Origin: Sipunculus nudus
Taxonomy: Eukaryota > Annelida > Sipuncula > Golfingiida > Sipunculidae
Direction of reading: 5' to 3'
DNA: 64,000 nt
NCBI GenBank assembly: GCA_026874595.1
Contig: CM049309.1
Coordinates: 43,847,079-43,911,078 of the forward strand
The translations under genes were made by a program, and so were the position numbers. The notes beneath the pieces are model-generated. The model was not told where the DNA came from. It saw nothing but the letters and a program-made list of their open reading frames with translations, and searched no databases. Shown here piece after piece: positions 12,473-25,599 of this stretch (position 1 is the first letter of the stretch; the number at the start of each line of letters is the position of its first letter).

Positions 12473-14025
12473 TCTTAGATTGCCAAATTTGATCAGAATT
12501 GCTCTATGATTTCACCACTTGATGCCATCTTTGAAAAAATAGGAAATTGCACCTCTTTAAATGTCTTGATATGATTGTGAAACGATTTTAACCCCCGTTT
12601 TGTCTTTAAGCTGCATACTTTATTAAATTTTATAGTAACGTGATTCAATTCTGGTTTACAAACTTATGTACCATGTGTTATATGTCCTTGTTAAATAACA
12701 TATTACTGTATATTCTAAAAGCAATTATACAGTACTTGTGTCCTTTAATGCGATTTATTTTGTATAAATCTACGTTATATTGGAGATTTAATATTCTGAA
12801 CGATTAACCCTGAAAAAATAATCAATTAATATGTATTAAAAAAATTTTACGGGGGAATATATTAATTTAGAACTAAAAGATTTAGAAACACCGGATATTT
12901 CATTACGGTGATAAATTTCGCTGTGTATGTCATATTCCCTTTTCAATAAACTGATTTAAATTGTAGGTGTAATCCTTTCTAGATTTTAATCAATGAAATA
13001 TACAACACAAAGCAAGATATGTAGAATGTTAAGTGAAAAATCATTACTGAAGAGTTTAAGTCATTAAAGAGATATTGTGGATGGAACGGGATTTTTGTTG
13101 TTATATCATAGGATTTTGAAAAAATATGTACCATACCCGTTCCTATTTATAGAATAAACGATTCAGATTATGTTCTTATTTACGCAGAATTTACATAAAT
13201 TTTGTGATAAAGTTGCCCAGGATAAAATGAGGGTATAATCCACACACACACAACACAGAGAATCCCTAGCCACACCAAGCCTGTTTAGGACTTTTACCAG
13301 ATACGCAACAACAGCTTAGAGCCAATAGAAATCAATGAGCTAAGGGTGGCAACAATTTCCTCAACCATGTATGCCATTGTTCCAAGAAAAAAAACCGCTC
13401 CACTCAGTTTCTATAGAGTAAATTTATGAAAAGGGTGTAGGTTTTTTTCCGAAAGAAAGTGGAGGGTCAGAGGAATTCTACAAGCAGGGAGTATTCTTAT
13501 TTTTGTATACAATTGATCTGGAGAAGTGTGTTTTTCTACGAGTTCAGACCAGATACCTGAACATTCATTCCCACCATGTTATTAGCTATTATTATTTTGA
13601 AAAAAAAAACAAGGGGCTTCATTACGTTACATCAAGCACCCACCTCCAGATATTTCTTCTAATTGCAAACATAGTCATAGATAATTGAACCAATTTGCTA
13701 AAATTAGGCTGAACTCAGAGTAATCAAAGATCCGGATATGCCAGCAAAGGCAAAATTACTAATTGTTCTGAATGCCTGTTGCACATGCTACCGGTAACAA
13801 CTTGCCTTTGATCTGAGTGACCCGTAAAGACATTCAGTTTAAACGTAGGTCGATATTGGATGAGTTTTATGTACTCATCTGTCACTGGACATATACATCT
13901 CGGAATTGTTAACATTGATTCACTGAACTCTTGTTTGGCAGTATTTGCTTCGGAAAGGTTTAACTAAAATCAGCGAAAATTTTTATAATTTCCACGGATC
14001 TCACAACTGCTCGCACACACCAACA
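12473..14025. other. AT-rich non-coding DNA
   Basis: Nothing recognised. Frames at 13503-13688 and 13724-13915 lack any family signature. Confidence 0.4.
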
Positions 14026-14053
14026 GACACACCCACCCACCCACCCACACATA

Positions 14054-14098
<45 letters not shown>

Positions 14099-14116
14099 CA
14101 TATATATATATACAAG
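14026..14116. repeat. (CCCA)n followed by (TA)n
   Basis: Short 'acccaccc' repeats run into about 50 bp of TA and then 'tacatacatata'. Confidence 0.9.
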
Positions 14117-14340
14117 TAAACATCGTTTCTTGCCGTAATATTCTAAAACGTTACATAATGAATGTAATAAACTACGAAATAATATAAGATAATAATCCTT
14201 AAGTTAATTATATGTATACATATTATATATGGTATTATATATAAGTATTCATTCACTGAGCCCAACTGAAAAAAAATGAGGAATGTTCAAGTATGACGTA
14301 AAATATATCAATAGTTTCTTAGTTTTCACCTACCTGTAAG

Positions 14341-15060
14341 GTAAAAATGAGAACGAGGCCGTGCGGAGACATTGTCCAACGCCCAAACTTGAGAGAGCGA
14401 CAGAAAAGTACCATGTTTGACCGGCAAGCTTCCAGAAGCATAGAAAGCCGAGGAAAGGTTCAGCTGATAATCCCAAAATTGATCAATGAAGGATGGTTTG
14501 CTTTACCAAATCACTTCACAGGGACTCGGGGCTCAAGGCAACGGCTGCTGGATCGTCCGATTATGTGGGTTGGGCTTTTATACAATGAAGGCGTCCATTT
14601 GCCTTAATAGAGACACCTTAGCAACCCACTCGCAACCCGGCTCCTGGGACCTAGTTTCTGTTCCTTGGCGTCTTGCAATGAATCCTTTCCCTAAAAGTTG
14701 AGTTTTCTGGCGTGGTTGTCTGCTTTCTATCAAATTAAAATACCAACTAAAGCGGACTCGGCGGCGGTAAGCTCTGTGCAGAGATGGATAAGAGAAGAAC
14801 TTTTAAAGCAGACGACACCTTGGCCTCTCCCGCCCGCGCGTTTCTGTGGCGCCAATGAATGAGCGTCACTTCGCAATGGGCGTGTGGCATGGAGGGACTG
14901 CATCTATATCCTCTACTGTTGGCCAATCACAGGTGAGCGCGCTGTTAAAAGATCTGGGATCAGTCGACACATCAACCACTGGATTTCTGAGACAGCGTCC
15001 ATGCATGATATTCCCATCGACGTAAACAGTTAGTTCTATCTGCATTCCCGGGTTAAAGCA
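14341..15060. promoter_or_regulatory. GC/CpG-rich stretch with promoter-like words
   Basis: This is the most GC-rich block among unique sequence in the left half. It holds 'cccgcccgcgcg' near 14830, 'gggcgtgtgg' near 14879 (Sp/KLF-like) and 'ggccaatcac' near 14921 (CCAAT box), followed by 'gttaaaa' about 20 bp later. This could be a promoter or CpG-rich control region reading rightward, but no first exon can be recognised. Frames at 14347-14701 show no protein family. Confidence 0.3.
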
Positions 15061-15223
15061 GCCGCTGAATACATTGTAGTTATAATACCAGATAATAAGG
15101 TATAAAGCATTCCATTTTATTTATTTAATAAATGGTGATGTAGCCTGCGGATTTTTTTCAGCAAAGTGAGATTCATTGAGCGTGTTTAAAGAAATATCTC
15201 ATTTGAGAATAGTGCTTAATCAA

Positions 15224-15224
15224 A

Positions 15225-15274
<50 letters not shown>
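15224..15274. repeat. (TA)n microsatellite
   Basis: About 51 bp of TA. Confidence 0.95.
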
Positions 15275-15278
<4 letters not shown>

Positions 15279-15589
15279 TACTTTATTTCAATTACATAAT
15301 CTAAGATTTATTTTTCTACATTTAAGTATATATATAATACTTTCTGTTCTAAATCGTGTCCATGCAGGTTTTAGAGTTACATATGATGTAAAAACAAAAT
15401 TATATAATATGCTCCCTTACAAACTGCCCAGCACAGTTACATATGTAAGATTGACAAGATTAAAATGTATAAACGCTTTGTCCTTTTATGTATTTGGTGC
15501 TGCTCCCCTTACCCCTTCCTTCCTTGTCATATATCTATATTATTACTGAATATGATATATTTTACACCTTAAGAGATAAAACAGTTGAA

Positions 15590-15870
15590 GGCATGCCAGC
15601 GTTACCCGCGGTAGGTCAGTGAGATGGTTGTCTTAGATATTAATTATCTCGGGCGCTTTAAGCTGAACGAGCGGCTGTTCGTCGGGACAATGACATCTTT
15701 AAATAACACAATCATCCTTCGTATCAAATAAACAGATCTAAATCCCTTTGTTGCGATAATTAGCGTTAATTATGATAATGGAAAGGGGCGCTTTACTCTG
15801 TCACACTCTGTGATTAAAGAAAATGAAACAATAGCCCCCATGGTTAATTATCAGATTATATGAAGATTAA
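15590..15870. promoter_or_regulatory. Cluster of homeodomain-type sites
   Basis: Within 120 bp there are 'gataattagcg', 'gttaattatgataatgg' and 'gttaattatcag' (TAAT/ATTA cores), together with 'ggggcgcttta' and 'acaat' words. Such clustering with mixed GC suggests an enhancer-like conserved element, but this is inference only. Confidence 0.25.
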
Positions 15871-16297
15871 TCTTATGTTTATGAAATGTTTCCTCTGCTG
15901 TAAGCAATGCGTTCGGAAAAATATCCTATTGAAGTGCAACATATGAAGAAAGCTGAGGAGGATGCAAAAAGATAATCGTGATGAGCACGCAGGCAGAATA
16001 GGAAAGCAAAGCAGTTGTTTTATGGTCACGAAAATTGTTTCAACCGAACATGACAAGTTTATTCTAGTTACTTATTTAAAAAGTTACATGATAAAAACCA
16101 AACAATCCTGATAACATTAATAATTTAAAATTCAAGAAATGTTGAACGATAGAGTATTCAGTGAGATAAAACATTATATGTTTTATGTGTCAATGGATAG
16201 GTGTCCCCATGGTCCTGAGAACAATGAAAACTGATAGTTTACAATTTTTCAGTTTTTTGACCATTTGATTAAAAATATTTGTCAACAGTATGGAGTT

Positions 16298-16425
16298 AAA
16301 ACCTCGCAGTTAAGGCCACCATTGGGACCACAAGAGATCTTATATAAATAGCGAAAAAGAATCGGGACCTGTAAGCAGTGGTCGTTGTTTTGAGGTGGTC
16401 GCTAAACCGAGGTTGTAGTTATGCG
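16298..16425. repeat. Short imperfect foldback
   Basis: 'aaaacctcgcagttaaggcc' on the left and 'ggtggtcgctaaaccgaggt' on the right are imperfect complements. This resembles the ends of a small MITE. Confidence 0.35.
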
Positions 16426-18330
16426 AAGTTTTACTATACTTGTGTTTTTTCAAAGGGGAGTTATAGTTGTATTTTTTGTATTGAGCCTGGTCCATGTACG
16501 TGTTTAAATTATGGCAAAATAATTATTTAAAACTTGGATTTAAATCCATCCAGTAATGTTTTGTTAAGTTACTTAAAAAAAAAGCGACAGACATTTATAT
16601 TTATTGCCGTTTGTTATGTTTTTATGATTAAGTTTAAATGTAACGACACATTGGTTTGAAGAGCAAATACCATAAATAGCAAATAGACAACCCAAAATGT
16701 ATCATCCAAACAATATGAAAATGTTATTGCTGCGTGTCTGTTAAATTTATCTTGATGTTTCTCAACGTTTAATTTCTGTATTGTCTCCTGAGGGAATGTG
16801 ACGTCACCTGTTGATCTATTGGCTATATTCATCACACGTACCTGTCTGCGTGGGCACATTAATTCCTGTAGATGTCTAATTCTCTGAAAATAAACACCAC
16901 AATCAATAATAGGTGCACATTTTTGGGTAACGTATTGACCGACTTTTATCTTCGTCGTATAAATTTATTTTGTACATCAATTCAGTCATCCTAGCCATAA
17001 CACTTTGGAAATACGATATGATATAATGTTATGATGAATCAGGTAAAAATTCACAACAAAAAGAACTCAGAAGAAAAGAGAACTGTAACGCAATATAGAA
17101 TAAGAGATAAGTCCCCACAAGAAGAAAAATGAAACAGTACAAAGTAAAAACGAAATAAATACGAGGAAGGCAAGGAAGGCTAATATAAGAATGAAGATTT
17201 ATGAAGAAACCAATTTGGCCAAAATCAAATGAAATAAAAAATAAAATAAAAATCAAACGATGATAGGTGAAAATCAGTGAAGGTAGTCAGATAAAGAGAA
17301 ATGTAAGGAAAACCATAATTATAAAAACACGAAGGCAATGAAAGATTTACTGCTTTGGGGGAATATTAAACCTTGAATCGTCACGAAAATACCAAACATG
17401 TCGGGTACAGCAAATTGGGGACAATTCATGCACGTGCTAAGACGGTAAACTACAAATTTTCACAATTATTCTTTTACCAGATGTTTCTTTCATTCCCAAC
17501 AAGTAATGAAATTTACCGGTCTACTTATCATATTCATTGTAAAATTTTCTGTTTAATAATCTTGCTATTTTTACGTAGCTGTATTTGGAAACTGGTCATA
17601 TATTTCCTGATTGGTTCATTCTATAGTATGGGATAACCAAGACCACCGTATCAGTGCACTGTCTCTGCGTATAATACAAGATTTAGAACAATCGGCTAAT
17701 GTAATATGTCATAGAATTATTGTAGTTGCAGCTTTAGCATAACCTTAATACTAGTGTGACTTGTTAGAATAAATAAGCTTCATAAAATTACATGTGCCTG
17801 GCAAGCAGCCATGGCAAGGCGAGAGGGATGGATACAACTGAGGTTAAGCCTGGACAGTTTATGTTAAAGTTCTGGCCTTTTATAATACCCTTACTCAAAA
17901 CATTTTTTAAATGTTAATAAATACATAAGACTAGTTATTGAAAAAATGTATTTTCTTAACGACCCTGATTTATTTAAAACGTTTAATATTATGAGGAGAT
18001 TGAAAACAAATTAAGTAAGGGTTATCTGAATGCAATCATTCCATAAGATATACAGTAGTTCCGTTATTAGGCTTCACACATTTAGGTAAAGATATTGCTT
18101 ATATTGAGGTGTCGCTTACGAAAACAGGTTAAGGTATTGTGTGTCAGTTTTAATTATGGCACGCAGGTTGGATATACCACCTTCCTCACCCTGTGTCACG
18201 CTGGGCTGGATCTGGACCAAGAACAATCAGCCTTGGTTCATTTATGCATTGTCCATACAGATCCTGCCGGACTTATTGCGGCTCCGACCAGTATTCTTAT
18301 ATGCTATAAATTCATCTATATTGCAGTTAC
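16426..18330. other. AT-rich non-coding DNA
   Basis: No exon recognised. 17030-17300 is A-rich and purine-skewed. Confidence 0.4.
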
Positions 18331-18671
18331 TAATAGGGTACCTTTGAACAAGATTATTGTTACTTACGGTAACTCCCGCACTTGCTTATCAGCGCCATCT
18401 AGTATTCAAACTTTGAACGATTTAGAAATTTAAGATATCTATCTTGTCGATTAAATGTTACTTTTAATCATATTTCAATGCAACGTAGTGAAGCTTTATG
18501 TATTCTTTTTAGCGATCCACTCAAATGTATAATAATTAACAAAGGAATTAGCCAGTTTTAATGTCTTACTTAAACGTTATGTGTTTCACTAAATGAACAC
18601 AAGATGGCACTGATAAGCAAAGGCGGGAGTTACCGTAAATAACAATTGCCTTGTTCAAAGGTACCCCATTA
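18331..18671. mobile_element. TIR element (MITE) with about 78-bp inverted ends
   Basis: The left arm (18331-18410) has 'taatagggtacctttgaaca', 'cttacggtaactcccgc' and 'ttgcttatcagcgccatct'. The right arm (18593-18671) is its complement with few mismatches ('gcgggagttaccgtaa', 'gttcaaaggtaccccatta'). TA at both outer edges would fit a TA target duplication (Tc1/mariner style). No protein. Confidence 0.75.
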
Positions 18672-21600
18672 CTCAGGGTTTATAAAATATAACTATACAA
18701 GATCTTTTCAGACATTACGGATTGCTTAGTTTTCAACATAATAAGTCATATACTTTAATAACACAAGTATTTTCTTTAAATGTAACAAATTTTAATTTTC
18801 AAGTATAACATTTGAGATAAGTCGCACAGTGGCGTAGACCGTCCCACAGTTCCCAAACAGAGAATGTTCCCCATCTGGCGGAAAGGTGTATGTTCTCCCC
18901 GCTCCATACCTGCCCGCTACCGATTTGTAACACTCACACCAACCAGTGTAAAGATGCCTTGATGGTTCTAATAAGAAGAGAGTCGTTGCAGAATACGTTT
19001 AAACTTCCGTTTCGTCCTTTCAAAAGTTATTTTTTTATCAAATGCACCTCATGTGACTGACCAGATGCTATTTTATCCCTAACTCCAAAATCGACCTTTG
19101 ATCTATTCATATGACTTTATGTGAGTGCATATTGCCATCAATGTTGATACCACCGTATGGTCAAGCAGGCAGATACAGAGTCTGAACATCATGTGGGCAA
19201 AAGAAACCATTAACAAATTACAAACCGTTTTATGTTTCAGTGTAAATCAGCTATGTGGTTATAATTTAATTTTATCACATTACACGCCTGTGATCTATGA
19301 ACAGACGTAAATGCTGGTGTAATATTCTAAGAACCTATATATCAAAATTGTTTTCTTCATATTTCGACATTAATTATCATTTAATTTTATTTTCTTCTTT
19401 TTTTCGGAATTGCATACATATTACAATCAGTGAATATTGAATATATAGATCCTTGTTGTGAAATATCAACATTTAAACGTCGTCTGAAAGAATTTTATTC
19501 CTCCACGTAAGAAACATATTAATAACATGCAAGTATATTTAAATTCATTTTCATAATCAAATGTTTATTGTTTTCTCTCTATTTTTCGAAAAATTTTATT
19601 TTAGTTTTTTATTGCACAGTGTCTGCATCATATAACCTACTTTTATTTAATGTTAATACTGAGGGGACATATACTCTGTGACTTAGTCCTCTTTGTCTGT
19701 AACCTCTAGCATCCTGTTAAGCCTATTTTGTTATGCGGTAATTGCATACATATTATAATCAGTGATGAAAGCAAGTTAATTTAAGTAACTAGGTCTCACT
19801 TTAAAAATGGTGTGTATAGGAAAAAAATCAAACATAATAAACATTTAAAAATTTTGATAGGTATAATATGTATTCAATTTACTTTCCCAATTTCTGGGTA
19901 ATTATTTATTATTTTATGGTTATTGGGAGAGCTCTGAATAAGATAGGTATATTATTAATTGAGAAATTTTGAACTTTTCTCAAAACTTTTATTTTTCCTT
20001 TGTCTCTTTTAGTAACCTTTTTTTTGTCAGATCTTGTTTCCTTTCCAAGAGAATAAAGTTAAAGGAATCAGCTTTTTATATATGCTTTTGTCGGTTATTT
20101 CCTAGCAAATCACATTTTAAATAAACGATAATAATATCTTCCAGGAAGTATCTATTATATAGACTTCTGCTGGTAACTTTAGATTGGTTTTGACAGAGAT
20201 GTCCTTGAAACTCTGTATATTTTATGCATGACATATCTATCAGTGACTTGCTGCGTTTGCTTTAGTTAGATTTAGTGTATTGACCTGAACTGTCTCAGTT
20301 AGGCCAATTTGATATTGAAGTAGATTCTCTCTATAAAACTTATTCAGATATTTTAGGATTGATTTGTCAGAGGCAATTAATATTACAGTTCACGAAACAT
20401 GGTTGTTATATTTCCTAAATGTTGTGTAGTCACAGTTCATTAATTATATTTTCAGGTGGCACTGCTCGGTATTTCATCTGTTTCTTTGTTTCTGTAATTT
20501 GCTCGAATTATATAAAATGATTAAGCGGACAGAATAATCATACGTATAAAAAATAAAGTCATTTCATGACATTACCGGTCTCTGTAAGCATCATAGAGAA
20601 AGTATGTAATACCTTACTTTTTTTACGTAATTCGATTAAGACAAAGTAGTGACCGCCGGTTAATCAAAACCGGATGTTTCCTTCAGTTTGTGCATGTAAT
20701 AGAAGGACCGGTTCGTTTTTTTCTCATTTGGTAGGAAAATCTATGTTGCTTGAACTTATATATTTACATTGGTGGAAAAAAAAACACATTTATCCAATAC
20801 TTAAATGACGCACGCACCTGCCCCTTTAAGGCAGTTAATTAGCCGAACACGAGAATAAAGCCCACCTTTAATTTATTTTCCTCAACAATTCCGGTGGGAC
20901 TAGTATTTTTTAAGAGTACCAGAGCTTACGGCCCGGCATCGGAAGAACCGTAGTGAAAGTGACGCCGCTTGTAATCAATGTAACAGACTAATTATCTATG
21001 CCATATACTCTCTCCTTTACAGTATCAGCAACTAAATATCACTTCACTGAAACAAGTTAAGGATATTCATACGCTGTGTCGGGCAAGAAGCCTTGACTGA
21101 TAAGTGCAAAGATGATTTTTAAGTTTGATATAATAACAATACAAATTATAAATTGTCTCGAATCAATTTAGGTATGATAAAAATGAACAATTTTGCATGA
21201 TGGAGACAACGGAGTTCGTGATAATGCAACAAGGAGGCAGTGAAGGTAGGTGAAGATGAGGGGCGGGGTGACGCTTGAGGAGGAAGCCAAGATATGTTGA
21301 TAGAAGATACAGCTATGGAACGTTTTGAGGACCAGGTGTATGATGTAGCTCCACGATATTGGGAGGCTGTGTGGTAGAAGGTGAAGCCAACCATTATGGG
21401 GAGATGTGGATAAATCTGAAAGTTGACGTTTAAGTGTTTACCGACGGTGAAACTAAGACTCGGCGGATGGTCAAGGTGGATGGTGTAAATGAGAGGCAGC
21501 AAGAGGTGTACTTATGGATCAGCTCTAGGTGATGATAGCCAGACTAAGGGTCAGTGAGTAATGACAAGAAATTGTAGCTGAAGGCAACCAGGAGGTGAAG

Positions 21601-21711
21601 GTGCGAAATCGAGGGATGGCAAGAGATGACGATGGAGGAGATAAGGGACACAGAGAGATGATTGCAAGGAATGAAACTGAAGGAACAAAAGAAGAGACGA
21701 CGCGGTGGAAG

Positions 21712-21715
<4 letters not shown>
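18672..21715. other. AT-rich non-coding DNA
   Basis: No exon recognised. A 27-bp near-identical direct repeat, beginning 'aattgcatacatatta', lies near 19408 and 19739. 20808-20980 is GC-richer, with 'gcacctgcccctttaaggc' and 'gttaattagccg', possibly regulatory. Confidence 0.4.
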
Positions 21716-21746
<31 letters not shown>

Positions 21747-21818
21747 AGAGAGAGAGGAAAGATGGGGAAGTTCCTGAAGGACACGGGGAGGTGACAGCAG
21801 AGGGTTTAGTTGAGAGTT

Positions 21819-21873
<55 letters not shown>

Positions 21874-21925
21874 GCAAGATGGGGAAGTTCCTGAAGGACA
21901 TGGGGAGGTGACAGCAGAGGGTTTA

Positions 21926-21988
<63 letters not shown>

Positions 21989-22034
21989 TGGGGAAGTTCC
22001 TGAAGGACACAGGGAGGTGACAGCAGAGGGTTTA

Positions 22035-22092
<58 letters not shown>

Positions 22093-22150
22093 GATGGGGA
22101 AGTTCCTGAAGGACACGGGGAGGTGACAGCAGAGGGTTTAGTTGAGAGGT

Positions 22151-22200
<50 letters not shown>

Positions 22201-22249
22201 GATGGGGAAGTTCCTGAAGGACACGGGGAGGTGACAGCAGAGGGTTTAG

Positions 22250-22304
<55 letters not shown>

Positions 22305-22362
22305 GATGGGGAAGTTCCTGAAGGACACGGAGAGGTGACAGCAGAGGGTTTAGTTGAGAGGT

Positions 22363-22432
<70 letters not shown>

Positions 22433-22560
22433 GATGGGGAAGTTCCTGAAGGACACGGGGAGGTGACAGCAGAGGGTTTAGTTGAGAGAGAGAGAGAGAG
22501 AGAGAGAGAAAAGATGGGGAAGTTCCTGAAGAACACGGGGAGGTGACAGCAGAGGGTTTA

Positions 22561-22618
<58 letters not shown>

Positions 22619-22761
22619 GATGGGGAAGTTCCTGAAGGACACGGGGAGGTGACAGCAGAGGGTTTAGTTGAGAGGTAAAGAGAGAGAGAGAAAAGATGGG
22701 GAAGTTCCTGAAGGACACGGGGAGGTGACAGCAGAGGGTTTAGTTGAGAGAGAGAGAGAGG

Positions 22762-22840
<79 letters not shown>

Positions 22841-22898
22841 GATGGGGAAGTTCCTGAAGGACACGGGGAGGTGACAGCAGAGGGTTTAGTTGAGAGGT

Positions 22899-22948
<50 letters not shown>

Positions 22949-22995
22949 GATGGGGAAGTTTCTGAAGGACACGGGGAGGTGACAGCAGAGGGTTT

Positions 22996-23044
<49 letters not shown>

Positions 23045-23127
23045 GACTGGGGAAGTTCCTGAGAGAGAGAGAGAGTAAAGATGGGGAAGTTCCTGAAGGA
23101 CACGGGGAGGTGACAGCAGAGGGTTTA

Positions 23128-23203
<76 letters not shown>

Positions 23204-23254
23204 GATGGGGAAGTTCCTGAAGGACACGGAGAGGTGACAGTAGAGGGTTTAGTT

Positions 23255-23292
<38 letters not shown>

Positions 23293-23343
23293 AAAGATGG
23301 GGAAGTTCCTGAAGGACACGGGGAGGTGACAGCAGAGGGTTTA

Positions 23344-23404
<61 letters not shown>
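21716..23404. repeat. Compound (GA)n-bearing minisatellite, about 17 units
   Basis: Each unit has a conserved core ('gatggggaagttcctgaagg', 'acacggggaggtgacagcag', 'agggtttagttgag') joined to a (GA)n run of roughly 10 to 80 bp. One GA run contains an embedded (TA)n block (22765-22799). Units near 23040-23080 are partly deleted. Ser-Leu and Arg-Glu frames on both strands are artefacts. The core is homologous to the 72-bp repeat that follows. Confidence 0.95.
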
Positions 23405-23407
<3 letters not shown>

Positions 23408-25415
23408 GGAAGTTCCTGAAGGAAACGGGGAGGTGACAGCAGCGGGTTTAGCGAGGTGAGGGGAGGGTGTAGTTGAGGGTTAGAAACGAGGGCAGGGGAT
23501 GTTACTGAAGGACACAGGGAGGTGACGGTTGAGGGTGCGGTTGAGGGAAAGAGAGACAGACGACGGCAGCGGATGTTACTGAAGGATACAGGGAGGTGAC
23601 GGTGGAGGGTGTGGTTGACGGAAAGAGACAGACGACGGCAGCGGATGTTACTGAAGGACACAGGGAGGTGACGGTGGAGGGTGTGGTTGAGGGAAAGGCA
23701 GATACTACGGCAGTGAATGTTACTGAAGGACACAGGACGGTGACGGTGGAGGGTGTGGTTGCGGGACAGAGAGAGACGACGTCAGAGGATGTTACTGAAG
23801 GACACAGGGAGTAGACGGTGGAGGGTGTGGTTGAGGGACAGAGAGAGACAACGGCAAGGGATGTTACTGAAGGACACAGGGAGGTGACGGTGGAGGGTGT
23901 GGTTGAGGGACAGAGAGAGACGACGTCAGGGGATGTCACTGAAGAACACAGGGAGGTGACGGTGGAGGATGTGGTTGAGGGACAGAGAGAGACGACGGCA
24001 GGGGATGTTACTGAAGGACACAGGGAGGTGACGGTGGAGGGTGCGGTTGAGGGACAGAGAGAGACGACGTCAGAGGATGTCACTGAAGGACACAGGGAGG
24101 TGACGGTGGAGGGTGTGGTTGAGGGACAGAGAGAGACAACGGCAGGGGATGTTACTGAAGGACACAGGGAGGTGACGGTGGAGGGTGCGGTTGAGGGACA
24201 GAGAGAGACGACGTCAGGGGATGTCACTGAAGGACACAGGGAGGTGACGGTGGAGGATGTGGTTGAGGGACAGAGAGAGATGACGTCAGGGGATGTCACT
24301 GAAGGACACAGGGAGGTGACGGTGGAGGGTGCGGTTGAGGGAAAGACAGAGACTACGGCAGGGAATGTTACTGAAGGACACAGGGAGGTGACGGTGGAGG
24401 GTGTGGTTGAGAGAAAGAGAGGGACGACGGCAGGGGATGTTACTGAAGGACACAGGGAGGTGACGGTGAAGGATGTAGTCGAGTGAAAGACAGAGACGAC
24501 GCAGGGGATGTCACCTAAGGACACAGGGAGGTGACGGTGGAGGATGCGGTTGAGGGAAAGAGAGAGACGACGGCAGGTGATGTCACTGAAGGACACAGGG
24601 AGGTGACGGTGGAGGGTGTGGTTGAGGGACAGAGAGAGACGACGTCAGGGGATGTCACTGAAGGACACAGGGAGGTGACGGTGGAGGGTGTGGTTGAAGG
24701 AAAGACAGAGACGACGTCAGGGGATGTCACTGAAGGACACAGGGAGGTGACGGTGGAGGGTGCGGTTGAGGGAAAGAGAGAGACGACGGCAGGGGATGTC
24801 ACTGAAGGACACAGGGAGGTGACGGTGGAGGGTGTGGTTGAGGGACAGAGAGAGACTACGTCAGGGGATGTCACTGAAGGACACAGGGAGGTGACGGTGG
24901 AGGGTGCGGTTGAGGGAAAGAGAGGGACGACGGCAGGGGATGTTACTGAAGGACACAGGGAGGTGACGGTGGAGGGTGTGGTTGAGAGAAAGAGAGGGAC
25001 GACGGCAGTGGATGTTACTGAAGGACACAGGGAGGTGACGGTGGAGGTTGTGGTTGAGGGTCAGAGAGAGACGACGTCAGGGGATGTCACTGAAGGACAC
25101 AGGGAGGTGACAGTGGAGGGTGTGGTTGAGGAAAAGACAGAGACTACGGCAGGGAATGTTACTGAAGGACACAGGGAGGTGACGGTGGAGGTTGTGGTTG
25201 AGGGACAGAGAGAGACGACGTCAGGGGATGTTACTGAAGGACACAGGGAGGTGACGGTGGAGGGTGTGGCTGAGGAAAAGACAGAGACTACGGCAGGGAA
25301 TGTTACTGAAGGACACAGGGAGGTGACGGTTGAGGGTGTGGTTGAGGGACAGAGAGAGACGACGGCAGGGGATGTTACTGAAGGACACAGGGAGGTGACG
25401 GTGAAGGATGTAGAC
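23405..25415. repeat. 72-bp satellite, about 26-27 units
   Basis: The unit is 'gatgttactgaaggacacag', 'ggaggtgacggtggagggtg', 'tggttgagggacagagagag', 'acgacggcaggg'. Two main subtypes alternate irregularly: 'gtcaggggatgtcac' and 'gcaggggatgttac'. The period is 24 codons, so plus frames (23818-24486, 24531-25460) and minus frames (23502-24596 and others) both stay open. A single-base loss near 24500 and a stop near 23813 break the plus frame. No signal peptide, splice context or upstream exon supports a gene. Confidence 0.95.
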
Positions 25416-25508
25416 GGCTTCACTTTAATTTCCCTGCCCTGTCGAATCGATGGACAATAAATATTATTACCATTTGCATAAAAAATATCCTTATTACAAT
25501 ATTAATTG

Positions 25509-25509
<1 letters not shown>

Positions 25510-25555
<46 letters not shown>

Positions 25556-25594
25556 GTGGATAGATAGGTGGATAGATAGACAGATAGATAGATA
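25510..25594. repeat. (GATA)n microsatellite, left of the solo LTR
   Basis: TAGA/GATA repeats with a few GGTG interruptions. Confidence 0.95.
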
Positions 25595-25599
25595 ACCAG

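Noticed and set aside
21525-23733. Ser-Leu or Arg-Glu rich proteins
   Set aside because: Translations of (GA)n microsatellite and the linked repeat core.
23818-25460. Long plus-strand frames (222 and 309 residues) as a repeat-protein gene
   Set aside because: They are the 72-bp satellite read in frame. Minus frames are equally open, there is a frame break near 24500, and no start context, signal peptide or splice structure is seen.
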